Positions 29,620 to 44,419 are shown, counted from the first letter of the stretch. The stretch: DNA of 64,000 nt from Piromyces finnis (GCA_002104945.1 MCFH01000006.1:62001-126000); one strand, 5' to 3'. Made by a program: numbers and translations. The notes: a model not told the origin generated them from the sequence alone.

Positions 29620-31953
29620 TTTGTTTATTTCTTTTTATATTATTTAATATTATATGTTCTTTTTATATAATTTGAATCTTCTGTTATTTTTTATTATTAT
29701 TATTTAAATAGTTGCTTTAGTCTTAACTATTACTTTTTATACTCGGCTTTTTGAGTTATATTAAGACTTTTTCTTACTTTGTTATTAATATATTAATAAT
29801 TTTAATTTATTGTAAATTAATATTTAAAAATAAATAAATAATGCACTAGTTATTTTTGTATTAATAATTGTGGATTATTATTTATTGAAATTTTGTGTTA
29901 TATTTTGACTTTTAAAAATTTATTGTTTTTCAGTATATTAAGTTTTTAATTATATTTATTTTTTTTTTTTTCTATTTATTTTATATTATTATAATTGTTT
30001 TATTTTACTTTATTTTTTTTTTAATAATTGAATCCTTCTTTAATAGTATTCAATATTTTGAAATAAAATAAAATAGTTTTTATTTATTCTATAATAGTTC
30101 TATATACTTTTTAAATTTTTATTGATATTTATATTGTAGGTTTTTTGTTATATGGAATTTATATAACTATTATTATTTATTATTATAGTTGTTATTAAAT
30201 ATTATGAATTATTAATTTTTATTATTAATTAATTATTATTGTTGGTGAATCGAATTTTCCTATTATCAATATTATAAATATAAGGATAAGGATATATGAT
30301 ATATTAGTATTTCCAAAAATTTATTAGCTAGTATATATTGATAAAATTCTTATTTAATATATTTAATACCCTTTATTTTAACAAGGCTGAAATATTCTTC
30401 ATTTTTATTATATATATTTGGATTTGGTTCTTTAATATAGAAATATTAATTTAAACTTTTAAATTGGTTTTCGAATTTCTAAATTTTTATATCTTTTTTT
30501 TTTAAGGTTTATATTTTAAATTCTGTTATATTATCTTTTTCTGTTTAATTTTTTATTTTTGTAAAAATTGACCAAAAAATTCTTTTGTTAAATGGAGTTT
30601 ATACGTTTTTATATATATCGGGCATTTTGTTTTATTGTAATATATATATATAAATAGTTATATAAATAAAAGTTAGTTCAAAAATAGTATAATTACATAT
30701 GTATATATATAAAGAAAAAGAATAATTTATATCTATTTATTAAATTTACTTAAACTATAATAAATTTTAATAATAATTATCCAAAAAAAAAAAAAAAAAA
30801 AATAGAAAAGTAAAAATGTTTAAATTATTATTATTTTAAGAATGGCTGTTATTTATATTCTCAATTTATATATAGTTTCAGTTGTATTTTCTATTTGTTA
30901 ACATTAATTTGTTATTGGTTCAATTGTATTAATATTTTAATTTTATTAATTCCACTCTCATTCAATGAACTTATTCAATATTATTCTTGCCTTTTGCATA
31001 AACGTTTGTTTTATTTAGCATTTATTGTATATTTATAATAATAGATATCTATATTTTTAACTTTTTTTCTTTGACTTATTTCATTAAAATATAAAGTTTA
31101 AATAATAAAAAAAAACTTGCCAGTATTAATACTTAAACACTTTATATTACTATATAACAAAAAAAAAAAAAAAGAAAACTAACTTTTTTTCCATAGTTTT
31201 TAATTATTTTAAAAGAATAGAATAGGATTTAATTATAACTAGTTTATTGTTCTTTTTTTTATTATAAAAAAAATAAAAGGTGAGATAAATATTTTCTTTT
31301 TTTTTTTACCATAAATTATTTGACTTTATATAATTTAAAAATAAAAAAAAAATTTAAAAAAATGTTTTTTTATTTTACAAATAATTAATTATAATTATTT
31401 TTAATTAAATTATATAAATAGCCTTAATATAAATCACATATATTAATTAATATAAATAAATATATTATATAATATACAATGGAGATGAACATTTCTATAA
31501 TACAAAATTCTTGAATATATTATAATATATAATAAATTATATTTAATAATATATTTCATTCAGCACTTGATATATTTTATAATTTATACTTTTGACTTTT
31601 TTAATTTTATTCAATATCAAATGGAAAATTTAAAACTTTCAAATTAAAGTGTTTTAATACGAATGACGATGATGATGATTTCAAAATATGTACAGTTAAC
31701 TTAATTTTAATATATAAACAATAATATAAATATATATCAATTTGTATATATTTCATTTTACATTAAATAAAAGAACAGCAATGAATAACGGAATAAACAG
31801 TTAAAAGATAGTGATTACTATTAATAATATTAAATAATTATAATAATAATAAGAATAATAATATCTTTTTTTATATCCTTTCAAATAAAAATGAATATTT
31901 TTGAAAGGATGCTGATTTATATAAAAAGAATATAAATAAATAAAGGAAAAGAT

Positions 31954-32042
31954 CCCCTTTAACAAACGGTACATATAAAGAAATTCTGTCTAATGCCAAA
32001 ATATAGGAAAGTTGCTTTTCCACCTACCGTAATTAATAGGGG
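31954..32042. other. GC-richer 89-bp element with 18-bp imperfect inverted ends
   Basis: The left end CCCC-T-TTAACAA-ACGGTA (31954-31971) and the reverse complement of the right end, CCCC-T-ATTAATT-ACGGTA (32025-32042), share both outer blocks. Inside is a short hairpin GGAAA-GTTGC(TT)-TTTCC around 32006-32021. By hand count about 36 % of the bases are G or C, against far lower values around it. A structured non-coding RNA, a MITE-like remnant or a protein-binding palindrome would each fit. Confidence 0.4.
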
Positions 32043-35000
32043 AAAATAAAAAGAAAAAATGGAAAGGTTGTATTTAAAAAAAAAATAACAATAATAAATA
32101 TAATATAATATATATTTCTTTTTATTTATTTATATATATAATGTTAATAATAAATATTTAATGATTATGATCATTTCACATTTCATATATAAAAAAAAAT
32201 GATAAACATATGTTTAGGCATGTCATTTAAAAAAATGATGCACTATTGTTTATTAAAATATACAATAATACTAACAAAAAATATTAGAATATTCATTTTG
32301 TTTTATTAAATAAGAAAAGTGATAATAAACATTTTAATATTAACCTTATATATTCCATAATATAATAAATATAGGAATAATAACCGTGTATAAAAATTAT
32401 TTAATTATTGAAATAATTTTTATTATTGAATTGATAATACATTAATACATAATAAATAATGATAAGAATTAATAAAAATAATACATAATAATAATGACCC
32501 ACCACTAGTTTTATAATTGTTTATTAATTATGTATCCTTTACTTTTTTTTCTTAAGTGCCAATTTTTAATTTAATTTTAAATTTAATTAATGATTATTAA
32601 ATAAGTAAATTTAATTACTTCCTAATATATTTCAAAAATGTGATTTATATTTAAATTCAACCTTAAACTCTAAATATTTTAGATAGCTAACTATTGAAAT
32701 ATTAAAAAAACATAATTTTATTCTTTTTAACTGTTAAAATAAAATGAATTTTTTGAATTTAATGAACATTTAATTATTTCTCCATTTTTTTTTTTTAAAT
32801 AAATTACTTTGGCAATTAAATTTCTTTATTACATATAATTCATATTATCTTTTAATTAATTTGTGCTTTTAAAAAAATTTTAATAATTGTGTGCAAAATA
32901 ATTAACACATTAATTGAAATAATAATTGCTATTTGGATGGAATTATAATAATGATAATATATTTATAGAAATGAGAATATGATTAAATATTGACATATAA
33001 TAATCTAAAATACTATATTTAAAATTAATAACAATAACTTGGTAACATTTTGTGCATAAATTTATAAATTACTTCTTTTATATATCTATATTTTATCAGA
33101 GTTACATCATTGATAGAAAGAAAGTCAAATTAATATCAAAAATGATAAAGTTTGAAAGGTGTGTTATTTTTAGATAATAACAATAAATATACTTTAAAAT
33201 GTATAATTTCTTTTAAAAACGTATTTGCATAATTGTGGCTCATGATAATAATGTATATATATTAATTATTTATAAAACATGGTTTATATGTTTATATATT
33301 AATTATTTGGCTTAATAAAATACATATATTTTGTTAATCCATACCTAATTAGCAATATCGAATTTTTCATAATTTTTTTTTATTATGTTTATTATAACAA
33401 TGTTTATTATTAATTTGTTTATCATTATTTTGTTTATTATTGATTTTTATTATTAATTATTATTGTTTGGGATCTTCAAACATTTTTATTAATTATTAAT
33501 TTAAAAAAAAGTCTATTGATCTTGCCAAGGAAAACAATCAATCACATTTTTTAAAAAATAGAAAATCATAGTTATTATTGCCTCCTTATTTATTCACTAT
33601 TTATTTATTATATATATATAATAAATATGATAAACGAAAGTATACGGCTATTTTCTTTAACTTTATAATAATAATTAATACATAAATATTCTATTCCTAT
33701 TCCTTCTTCTATTTCTTTTTTTTTAATCCTCTTTAAAACTATTTTTTCTAATTAGAAATTTTTTTAATTATTAAATTATATTTAAATTATGTCATGTGTA
33801 AAATATATAGGTATTTAAATTTAAGAGTTTTGATTTTTATTGAAGTTAAATTATTTAGAGTTACATATATATATATAAGAGTATAATCTAATAAATAAAG
33901 AATTGTTTTCATTTTTTCTAAAGTTTATTTAAACTTTTTCTTTTCCATTATTTTTTTCTATTTTAAAATCAATTTCAATATATATGCTTTTTTATATTTA
34001 AACTTACTTTGGAAATATATTTTAAAATTTTTAAACTCTTTGAAACATTTTAATAAAAAATTTTTTTTTAATTAGTCCAAAATTAAAACTATAATTTATT
34101 TAAAAAAAAATTGTCATACTTTCAACAATAATAATAAATGCTCTTTTTATTTTTACTTTTTAACAAAAATTTAAACAATTTAATTCTTTAATAATTATTA
34201 TTTTTATTTAATTTATATTATAAAAGCATATTATTATTTTTTAGTATTATAATAAGATTTTTTTTTTGGCAAGGAAAATAATACACTATAACTATTATAA
34301 TAAGAATAAATATATATATTATCATTCGCAAACTTTTTTTTGTGAATAATCTTTTAAACTAATCATATTCAAATGGCCACAAAAAAACTTCTATTAATGG
34401 CATACCAAGAAATTTTTTTATTTTATTAATTCTGTGAATATTACATAAATTCATTATTATATGTAGTATGTATTTATTTATTAATTAATGTAGGCTAATG
34501 TAAATTAATATAAGTCATTATTTATTTATACTAATACTAATAAATAATTAAATGGGTTTTTTCTTTTTAAAAAAATGAAATAATATATTTTATAAATAAA
34601 AAAATAAAAGATAGGAAAATAATAATTAAATACCAAATGATATTATTATTTTAAAAGAGGCAATATTTGATGTTCAAACTTTTTGTTTCTATTTCTTATT
34701 GTTTAATTGGTATTGATGTTATGATCAACCTTAAAAATAGGGTTAGGAACCATATTTCTGTATAAATTATAGTTTTAATAATTATTATCATTTGACTTTT
34801 AACAATACTAACATATTTTTTTAAAAAAAAATAATAAAATTATAATTGTTTAAAGTATTTTGCATAATAAAAGTGTTATTTGAGAAGAAAAAAAAAAGTA
34901 GTTAATGAAAAATTGGCTATATAATTTTTTACTCTAGTAATTTTTAATGATGATACCTATTATAAATAGCCTATAATATTGAATAATATTGGTGTAATTA

Positions 35001-35189
35001 ATAAAAGAATTTTGAATATTTTTGTAGTTATTATGGTGAATAATAATAGAATTATAATATTACATTTATTTATTTTTTATTAAATGAGGATGTAATAGTC
35101 AAACTGACTACTTGTAAATAAATTTTGTAAGATTCAACTAAATATAGGTTTGTTTCTTTTTTTTAATTACATATAAATTAAATTGATTA

Positions 35190-35194
35190 TACAA

Positions 35195-35238
<44 letters not shown>

Positions 35239-35257
35239 AATAATAAACATAATAAAC

Positions 35258-35307
<50 letters not shown>

Positions 35308-35402
35308 CATAATCATAATAATAATAATAATAATAATAATAATCATAATAATAATAATCATAATAATAATCATAATCATAATAATAATAATAATAATAAT
35401 AA
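35190..35402. repeat. (AAAT)n then (AAT/ATC)n microsatellite
   Basis: About eleven AAAT units (about 35194-35236) pass into AAT units mixed with ATC units up to 35402. The overlapping open frame of isoleucine and methionine is an artefact. Confidence 0.9.
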
Positions 35403-37202
35403 TTATAAACAGTAATTTTCTAATTATAAAAAAGTCTATTAAGAACATGCATTTTAATAATTTATCATCAATATTTTTATATTTATTATTCTTTATTATT
35501 ACTAATTTAACAATTAAATAAATCCATCTCATATTGGAATAAAAGTACTAAAGTTAATAACATATAATAACAGGAAATAGACCTACAACATCTAGGTAGG
35601 TTTTCTTACAAAATACTAAATAACTGTATTGTCTTTAAGAAATTTTTTTTAAAAATTGGATGGTTTAATGGAATTAAAATAATTATTATTAAATATAATT
35701 AATATTAAACAATTATTGAAATAAAATTTTATTAAATAACGATCTAATTTTCTATTATCATAAACAACTCAACTATTTTTAATAAAATATTTTTATTTAA
35801 ACAATATCCATATATATACTTTTTATTTTAGCATAGTTTTATATTTTATTTATTTATGCTTTTTAAATGAATTTAAAGTTAATTCTTTAATGTATTGAAA
35901 AGCATATTTTATTATATATAAATTAATTTAATATTAAAACTATGATGCTGTACTTTCTTAATTTTTGAACATTATAACAACCTACCATATTATGTTTAAT
36001 CTCCAATACTAAATTATAAGTTTAGACATTAGTTGTAAACACATGTCACATGACATAAAATTGACAGAATTTTAATTCTATGCTATTGAATATTCACGTG
36101 ATCCACATATTTATATCTAATACATAAAAATATAAACACTTTATCAAAAAAATCTAGCCAATCAGTAGCTTTAATCTATTTAAAAAAGTATAAATAACAT
36201 ATCAATAAAAAAGTTTCCAAATTAAATATTTTTTTAATAATATTTTAGGTGGATATTATAATGAGAAGGTTGTAAGAGGATAAAGTAAATAATTTAATAG
36301 AGCATGAAAGGCTTATATGTATATATATATTTTAAATGGATATAAAAGAATAAAAATAGACTAAAGATTGTAGAATCGTTATTTATTATGTCTATTATTT
36401 TAGTAAAAATTGAATAAAAATTATTTGTTGATCTTTAATTTTGTTTCATTTTTTCTATATAGTTTTTATTGAACTGAAAATTGCTGATAAAATTTGATAT
36501 AATTCCAATTTTCATTTTTTTTTTAAATTCCCTTTTTTTTATATTCTTTTTCTTAATTAACAAGTAACCAAATAACCTATTCTTTTTTATGGTGAATAAA
36601 ATCTTATTAGCAAAAAGATGTCCAGAATAATAGTTTTGATTCTTTTTTACTTTAATGCTTTTTTTTTTTAATAATTTATTTTATTTTGTTTGTTTATATT
36701 TTAATATATTGTTGAAACTTAAATTTTATTTATAATTATATAAAAAAAAATTATTCTGATTTAAATGTATTTTATATGGTAAATATATATTAAAAATAAT
36801 TATAAAGAATTGTTCATATATTAAAAATAAATTAAAAACACATATTATAATACATTCCAATTGAAAAATAATATATATATTAATTTTTTTCTTTTTATTT
36901 CTTTTATTAATGAGAAAAATATTTTTTTTTTTTTTTTTTTTTAATAAAACATATTAAAATTAGACTAAAAAAAATATTTTAAAAATTACTTTTTTGCTTT
37001 TTCAATTTTTTTAAAAAAAAAAAAAAAAAAAATTGAAATAAAGGAATAATTTAACTAATTTAAATAAAAATAGAAAAGAGTTATTGTACTGTTTAAATTA
37101 GAAATACTTTTTTTTCTATTTTTAATTTTTTAACAAAATCATATTTAATTTATTTAAACCTATTTAATTTATTTTTTTTTAACATTATAATAAATAACCA
37201 AG

Positions 37203-39981
37203 ATGCTTTCTGGAAATGAGTAAAGATTATACTTATTATTATTAAATGTTGAAATGGATATAATGAAAAAATGATATAAAGGAATAAATATTTTAATGAA
37301 ACATTAATTCTAAAGATTAATTTAGAAAAAAAAATTAATAATCACCAAATACAATTTAAGATTAAATTAGAAAAAAAATAATAATCACCAAATACAATGT
37401 CAGTACTATTTGATTTTAAATATTTAGAAATTTAAACCAAAAATAATAATTAATACATTGTACAAGGAACGGTAATGGATTTAAAAGTTGACTTTATAAA
37501 AGTATAATTACAAAAACTAACTACAATAATTACATAATTTCATTTATAAATTTTAGTATCAATAATTATCAATAATTAATGTTATAAAATTAGAATGTTG
37601 ATTCCTTTATTAAAATAAATTAACAATTGATTAATTTAGATGATAAATATAAATATTTTAATTAAATAAAACAAAATGAACAAAAAAAAAAAAAAAATTA
37701 AAATCATATTATTAAATTTTTATTGCTATTTATATATATTGCTGTACAATAATAATATAATAGAAATGCTGCTGAAGCTGCAAAAGTCAAGTTAGAAGGT
37801 AACGCATTATACAAACAAGGAAAATACCAAGAATCACTTCATAAATATTCAAAATGTATAGGTAATTATAATATTTTAATTAAATTATTTTATTTCATAA
37901 AATAATATATTAATAATATATTTCTCATTATAATAAAGAACTTGATCCAAGTAATCCAATATACTATAATAACAGAGCTGCAGCATATACTATGCTTAAA
38001 AATTTCAAAGAAGCTATCAGAGATTGTCAAAGATCAGTAGAATTAGATAAGGAAAATGTTAAACCATATTTAAGATCTTCTAAATGCTCATTACAATTAG
38101 GTGATACTTTTGAAGCTGCTAGACAACTCAAAATGGCTAAAGATGTTGCTAATAACAACCCTTCTTTAAGCAATCAAGTTCCAATAATTGAAAAAGAAGT
38201 ATGGTTTTATGAGAAATTATTTAAAAAATGTTGAAATATTATAAATATATATATCATTATATTTATTATATTTTTATTAATGAAAAAAAAACTATTATAA
38301 TATTTAAAAAATTAAAACAGCTTGAAATGGTTGAAAAATGTGAAAATTTAATAAAAAAAATGGAAGAATATATTAAAAACGAAGATAATGAAAATGCTTT
38401 AAGTGCATTAGAAGATGCTATGTTATTAGCTGATCCATTATTAAAAAGAAACACTGAATCTAAAACTATTTCAAAGGTTGATACTAACAGTTTAGGTGGT
38501 GTTTCATTAAAATGGAGATTACAAAGAGCAGAATTATTAATTAGAAACCATTTATATGATGAAGCTAATAAGGTTACAACGTATGTTTTTTTTTTCATTA
38601 ATTATTATATAATGATATTTCTATTTAAAATAATAGAAATATTTATTTATTATAAAAATATTTATTACATAACTAATAAAAAGCGTTTTTAAATTATTAT
38701 TATTAATTGTTAAATATTATTAAAGTGGAATTATTAAGGCTGATTCAACTAATTCTGAAGCTATGACCTTACGTACAAAGGTTTTATATTTAATGAATTC
38801 TATTAGTTTTGAAAGTGCACAACAAACATTAAGACAAGCTTTATCATTCGATCCAGATAATATTAAGGCTAGAAAATTATTAAATATGATTAAGAAATTT
38901 GAAAAAAACAAGGAAGAAGTTAATAATTTATTTAAGGCTGGTCAATATGCTAAGGCTATTGAAGGTTACAATAAGTTATTGGAAGATCAAAGAAAGGAAG
39001 GTTTAACAGGTATTTTAGAAGTTAGAATTTTAAGTAACAAAGCCACTTGTAACAGTAAATTAGATAAACATAAGGAAGTTAGAAAGGACAGTACTAAGGC
39101 TATTGAATTATTAGAAAAAATCACTTTCCAAGATTATACTCCAGGTCCATCAGATTATCAAACTTGTATTAATAGTAATTTATTCAATAAATTATTTAAG
39201 AATAGAGCTAATAGTTCTATGAAAACTGAAAATTACGAAGAAGCTGTCAGAGATTATAAGGTTCTTCAACAAATGAACAATGGTGACAGAGGTAAATCAT
39301 CATCAAAATAATAAGTCATTTAAATATTGACAAATAGTCAATGATAGTTTTTTTTTATTTGAGAAAAAATAAAATATCTATTAATTTTTTACTATTTAAT
39401 ATTTATTTAACAATATATTAAAATTTTTATAATTAAAATTTTAAATTCGATTGTTAATAATAGCCATTATGAGTGCTTTAAGAGAAGCTGAAAGAGCATT
39501 AAAGCAAGCTAGTAAGAAAGATTACTACAAGATTTTAGGTTTAGATAAGAACTCAAATCCATCAGATTCAGAAATTAAGAAGGCTTATCGTAAGAGTGCC
39601 TTAAAATACCATCCAGATAAATGTGCTGGTTTATCTGAAGATGAAAAAACTGAGGCTGAAAAGAAGTTCAAGGATATTGGTGAAGCTTACTCTGTTTTAA
39701 GTGATCCAAATAAAAAGAGAATCTATGATATGGGTGGTGACGTTGATGGTTCAAGTGCTAGTGGTGCATCTCCATTTGGAGGAATGGGTGGTATGAGTAT
39801 GGATGGTGAAGATATTTTAAGAATGTTCATGGGCGGCATGGGCGGCATGGGAGGAATGGGAGGTATGGGAGGTATGGGTGGCATGGGCGGCATGGGCGGC
39901 GGCATGCCATTCTTCTCCTTCAGTACTGGTGGCCAAGGTAGTAGAGGTTCAAGACAAAGTGGTGGTTTCCCATTCTTCTAA
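37203..39981 (+). CDS. DNAJC7-like TPR/J-domain co-chaperone (572 aa, 6 exons)
   Basis: Hsp70/Hsp90 co-chaperone: TPRs bind the chaperone C-termini and the J domain stimulates Hsp70 ATP hydrolysis. Exons: 37203-37219, 37764-37861, 37939-38198, 38321-38580, 38726-39291, 39464-39981; 573 codons. TPR motifs fill residues about 10-390, for example [20 protein letters not shown] and [18 protein letters not shown]. The J domain starts at [12 protein letters not shown] (about residue 418) with HPD at about 450-452. The tail is Gly/Met-rich, with GGM repeats and an FF terminus. The last intron joins ...NNGDR to [22 protein letters not shown], as expected for DNAJC7, so this is one gene and not a TPR gene plus a separate J-protein gene. 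The 17-nt first exon (MLSGNE) is the least certain part: it fits phase and family but has no other support. Confidence 0.9.
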
Positions 39982-40751
39982 GGAAAACACCTTATTGTTT
40001 CCATTTCGCAATCATACCATAATAATTATAATATATATAGCCCCATCAACCTATTTATAAAAAGGAAGTTTGAAAAAACAAGAATATATCAATATATATT
40101 TTAAAGAAAATCTTTTTCCTTTTATAAAAAAGAACGTTATGTGAAAACCAAAAAGTTAAAAACTTTTTAATTATTCCAATGAATAAGTTTTTCAAAAAAA
40201 AAAAAAAAAAAAGAAATTCAGAAATAATATTTTTTTTTTTTAATTTATATTTAAATAGTTATAAATAATATCACCACACATAACTCCCCATTTTTTTTTT
40301 TATTTTCATCCTTTAAACTATTATATATCCTTTTCACAATTTTTTTAATCCATGCCTTTTTTTTTTTTATTTATTTCTAATGATTTTTTTATATACTATT
40401 TATTTTTATAGATGTTTTATAAATAAATTATAATTCTAATAAAGCCAAAAGAAAAAAAAATTAACATAAATAAAATAATAAAAATAAAAATCAATAAAAT
40501 AATAAAAGAAATTAAAATAAAAAAAATTTTTTTTTTGAAAAAAGAAAATATGATGTGGTGAAGAAAACCCTTCCTATTATCTAATAATGCTTTTTTTTTT
40601 TTTTTTTTTTTTTTCTATATTTTACTTTTATTTACAAAAATGAATAAATATAAGAATACTACTATTACAAAATAATATATAGTTAACTTTAATTATTTCT
40701 AAATAAAAAAGAAGTTTTAAAAGTTAACAATAAATTAATTTTTCTCCTTAG

Positions 40752-40883
40752 AAATATAGCTACCATTTCTAAATGAACTAATTAAAAAAAAAAAAAAAAA
40801 GAAGGAATTCATGTTTAAATATAGCTACCATTTCTAAATGAACTAATTAAAAAAAAAAAAAAAAGAAAGAAGGAATTCATGTT
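40752..40883. repeat. Tandem duplication of a 64-67 bp unit
   Basis: The unit beginning AAATATAGCTACCATTTC and ending GGAATTCATGTT occurs at 40752-40815 and again at 40817-40883. The copies differ in the internal poly-A length and one GAAA insertion. Confidence 0.9.
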
Positions 40884-41778
40884 AAATTAAAAATTAATAT
40901 TAAAAATATATATATATATATATATAATTAAAAAAAAAAAAAAAGATAAAAATTAATATTAAAAATATATATATAATAAATAATTAAAAAAAAAAAAAAA
41001 AGAAAATTATAATATATAATATATTTATTTAATTTATGATTAGCATAAAAAACAATGGAATGAATAATTATATAATTATATCGTTAAAAAAATAACCATC
41101 AACTATCCTATAGTTCAATAATTTTTTTTGTATTATATCAACGCAAAAATTACATAGTAAAAATAATGATAGCATTTATTATTATATACAATTTAAATCT
41201 TTTGTATACAATAAAATATTAATACCAATCGAAAACAATAGTAAGGATTCAACAGTAAAAAAATTATTTTATGTATTTCAATGATGATGAACAGAGAATT
41301 GACATAATTAGTTAATATTAGAGAATTTTTTTTTTATCATAAAGAATGAATATACCACCATGAAATAATTAATAAAAATAAATATAATCATGAAAAAGTT
41401 TGTTTATAATAAATTAAAATACTCAACTTTGATTATTAAATCCCAAATTTAATTAGAATTTATGATAATTTAATGTGTTTTTTTTTTTTAATAAGAAATA
41501 CATGAATTACATGGTATTATTAAATTTTTGTCATACCATGAATGTGATAAAAAAATGACTTTATGTCTTATGAAATGTCTCCTATAAACCATAGCTGAAG
41601 GTTTATATTAAAATTTGTTGATCATTTTTTTTTTATTTTAAATTTTATACGTTGTTTAAAAAAATAAGATATATTATATAATATTAAAAATATTCATATT
41701 CATCTTATTTTCTTATAGCTATAATACAATATACATAAATAAAATAATATTTAATTCATTATTATAATAATATTTAGA

Positions 41779-41781
41779 AGC

Positions 41782-41875
<94 letters not shown>

Positions 41876-41876
41876 T
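41779..41876. repeat. (AAT)n microsatellite
   Basis: About 32 uninterrupted trinucleotide units; an apparent poly-leucine frame on the minus strand is an artefact. Confidence 0.95.
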
Positions 41877-42858
41877 ACTTATTATTATAGGAATACTATC
41901 GTATGAAAAGCACATGACAAAATATAAATTTATAAAAACTTTTATCAAAATATGATAGTTAATAAATTTCTTTTCATTATTAGTATTATTCTTTTTTTAA
42001 TTTTTTTTTATTTACTATATTTTTTTATAATAACATTTATTAATTATTATTATTGTGGTATTAAAACGAGCCGCAATTCCAATTACATTATATTTACACA
42101 AGTGTTTTAGATTTTCACCAATATTTTATTTTTTTAATTAATATTAATATATATAATATATATTCTCATATTACCCCCTTAATTTATCATGAAATCAAAC
42201 ATTTTATGACTTCTCATCCATCATACAATATTTAATTTTATTTATATCAAAATTTACAATATTTTCACATTAAATATTATTTTATTGTATAACTCAATAA
42301 ATAGTACACTATTAATAATAACTATACATCATCATCATACCAAAAAAAAATTATTATTATGCTTAAAATAATATACAAAAAGGAAAGGTATATTGAAATA
42401 GTTTTTTTTTTTGTGGTGCTATTTTAAGAATATATTTAAAATTATAATAAATTTAAGAATTTCTATTTAATTTTTCCATATTATTTTTTAATCTTTAATA
42501 ATATATTTTATCAAGTTTAAATTAAAATTTATAATATTAGAAAAACTTTGCTTTTAATAAGATGGTACTAAGGGAAAGTTTTGAAAAACGAAAATTGGTA
42601 TTAGTAAGAAAGCGATGTTTTTCATTATTTATTTGTTAAATATTATCATAATTAATTAGGTTAAAAGAACAATTATAATACTTTTATTATATATTCATAA
42701 AATTTCATCTATCTCATGTAACATATTTAAAAATTTTTTATATAATATTCAATTAAATGTCAAAGTATATTATTGTTTATCATCATTTATTAATGTAATA
42801 GGGATATAACTTGAATGTTGGATGCTATAGGAATGAATTTTATTAAAAATGTTCTTTA

Positions 42859-42934
42859 AAACAAATAATTCACTAGTGTTGAGTTTTCATATCTGCTTAA
42901 ACAAATAATTCACTAGTGTTGAGTTTTCATATCT
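42859..42934. repeat. 36-bp perfect direct repeat, period 40
   Basis: The unit AAACAAATAATTCACTAGTG... (36 nt) at 42859-42894 recurs at 42899-42934 with no mismatch, separated by only 4 nt. It lies in non-coding DNA and looks like a recent replication-slip duplication. Confidence 0.92.
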
Positions 42935-44375
42935 ACTAATATCATCTTGAATATGGTATTTAAAAATTAAATTTTTATTCAGAATTAAAATTACTTATAT
43001 ATTTTTTTATTCTAATCTGAACTAGTATTAATTATCTTTGTGATTACTTTACTACTATTTTATTTTAAAGTCCTTATTTTTTTTTTATTAACCATTTATT
43101 CCCCTTTTCCAATATTTCCAATGATAGGAATATTTATATATACAGGAGAATCTTTTTCAAATTAGCCAATATGAGTTAAACCCAACAACCCGAATCCTTT
43201 CTTTTTTTTTTTTTTTTTATTAAATTTGTTCCTATTTGAAGTTAATACTAGTAACAATATATCAAAATTATTTATATTATTAATAATTCATTCATTTAAT
43301 TATATATATCTTGTTTGGATTAATAAAAAACGAATCAGTTTTTTTGAATATACCTATTCTAAGAATTAAATATTTCTCTTTATGTAGTATTCCTTCTAAT
43401 AAAAATAATTAAATTTTTTTTTATATAGCATAATATATATAATATGTATTAAAGTTCATTTAGCTTTTTATTACTAATATATTGGTATATTAAAACTCTA
43501 TTGGGTCATAATATTAGAACAAATTAACATCGAAACTTTTTGTGATTTCTTAGGCTAATGTTAAAATTATAATAATTATTTAAAATAACGAAAGGATATA
43601 AAATAAAGTTTATCGACATTTAATATATTTTATATTAAAAAATTTATGTGAAAGACTAAGAGAATAAATGATATATTTAATATATTGAACAAATAATATC
43701 AATAATATAATTAAATAATAATAAACAAAAATATTACACAGAAACTTTAAAACTAGTTCATTTACCATATTTTTTAATTAATTTAATATATTACAATTAC
43801 ATTATAAATAAATTAATTTAATATAGTATAATTCTATTATATTAAATTATGTTTTTTTTATCGAGTTTTACAACAAAGTTAAAACTTTAGGAATATCAAA
43901 AGAATATTTCAATGAAATATAATAATTTATTTAAAACAATACTATTTAATTATATATTAAAATATATTTATTATATATTATAAGAGTTATCCATATTATT
44001 TAAAAGCATAAAAAAACTTATATAATATGATATAATATCACTCATTATTTTAATATTATATTATACCATTATTTATCTATTAATAAACGATAATTTTATT
44101 ATCAATAGAAATATTTCATAATGAATTATATAAAACATATAATTTATATAGATATATAATTTCTAATATAATATATATATTTTAATTATATACCTATTAT
44201 ATAATTAATAATTAATAGAACATGTGTATTAAAAAAGGAATAATTTTTATTAATAATATTAATGATTTTTTATTTAATTTTTTTTTTTTTTTAAAAAGTA
44301 TATATAAAATAAAATTTGGTATCTTTTTTATTTTGAATTTTTTTTTTATTAATTTTATTTGAAACTTTTAAAAAC

Positions 44376-44419
<44 letters not shown>

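Larger units (their letters stand above)
29620..37202. other. 7.6-kb gene-free AT desert
   Basis: The largest gap in the window. No frame with normal composition occurs on either strand. Contents: scattered homopolymers, a GC-richer inverted-repeat element at 31954-32042, an (AAAT)n plus (AAT/ATC)n array at 35190-35402, and a small cluster of CACATG/CACGTG motifs at 36040-36100. Promoter elements of the flanking genes must lie in its ends. Confidence 0.65.

Noticed and set aside
35167-35532. Ile/Met-rich 121-residue open frame
   Set aside because: Covers the AAAT/AAT/ATC repeat; composition is that of the repeat.
39451-39981. A separate small J-domain protein starting at an upstream ATG
   Set aside because: The preceding TPR exon has a donor GTAAAT at 39292 and the acceptor at 39463 restores frame exactly; DNAJC7-type proteins have this TPR-then-J order, so one gene is the better model.
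41583-41607. 8-bp perfect hairpin TATAAACC/GGTTTATA
   Set aside because: Short stems of this size are frequent by chance in such AT-rich DNA and nothing else supports an RNA gene here.
41751-41948. Poly-leucine open frame on the minus strand
   Set aside because: Microsatellite artefact.
44262-44294. Hydrophobic mini-frame (MIFYLIFFFF) as a possible signal-peptide exon for the metallopeptidase-like gene
   Set aside because: It meets a stop before any donor site and is largely a poly-T artefact.
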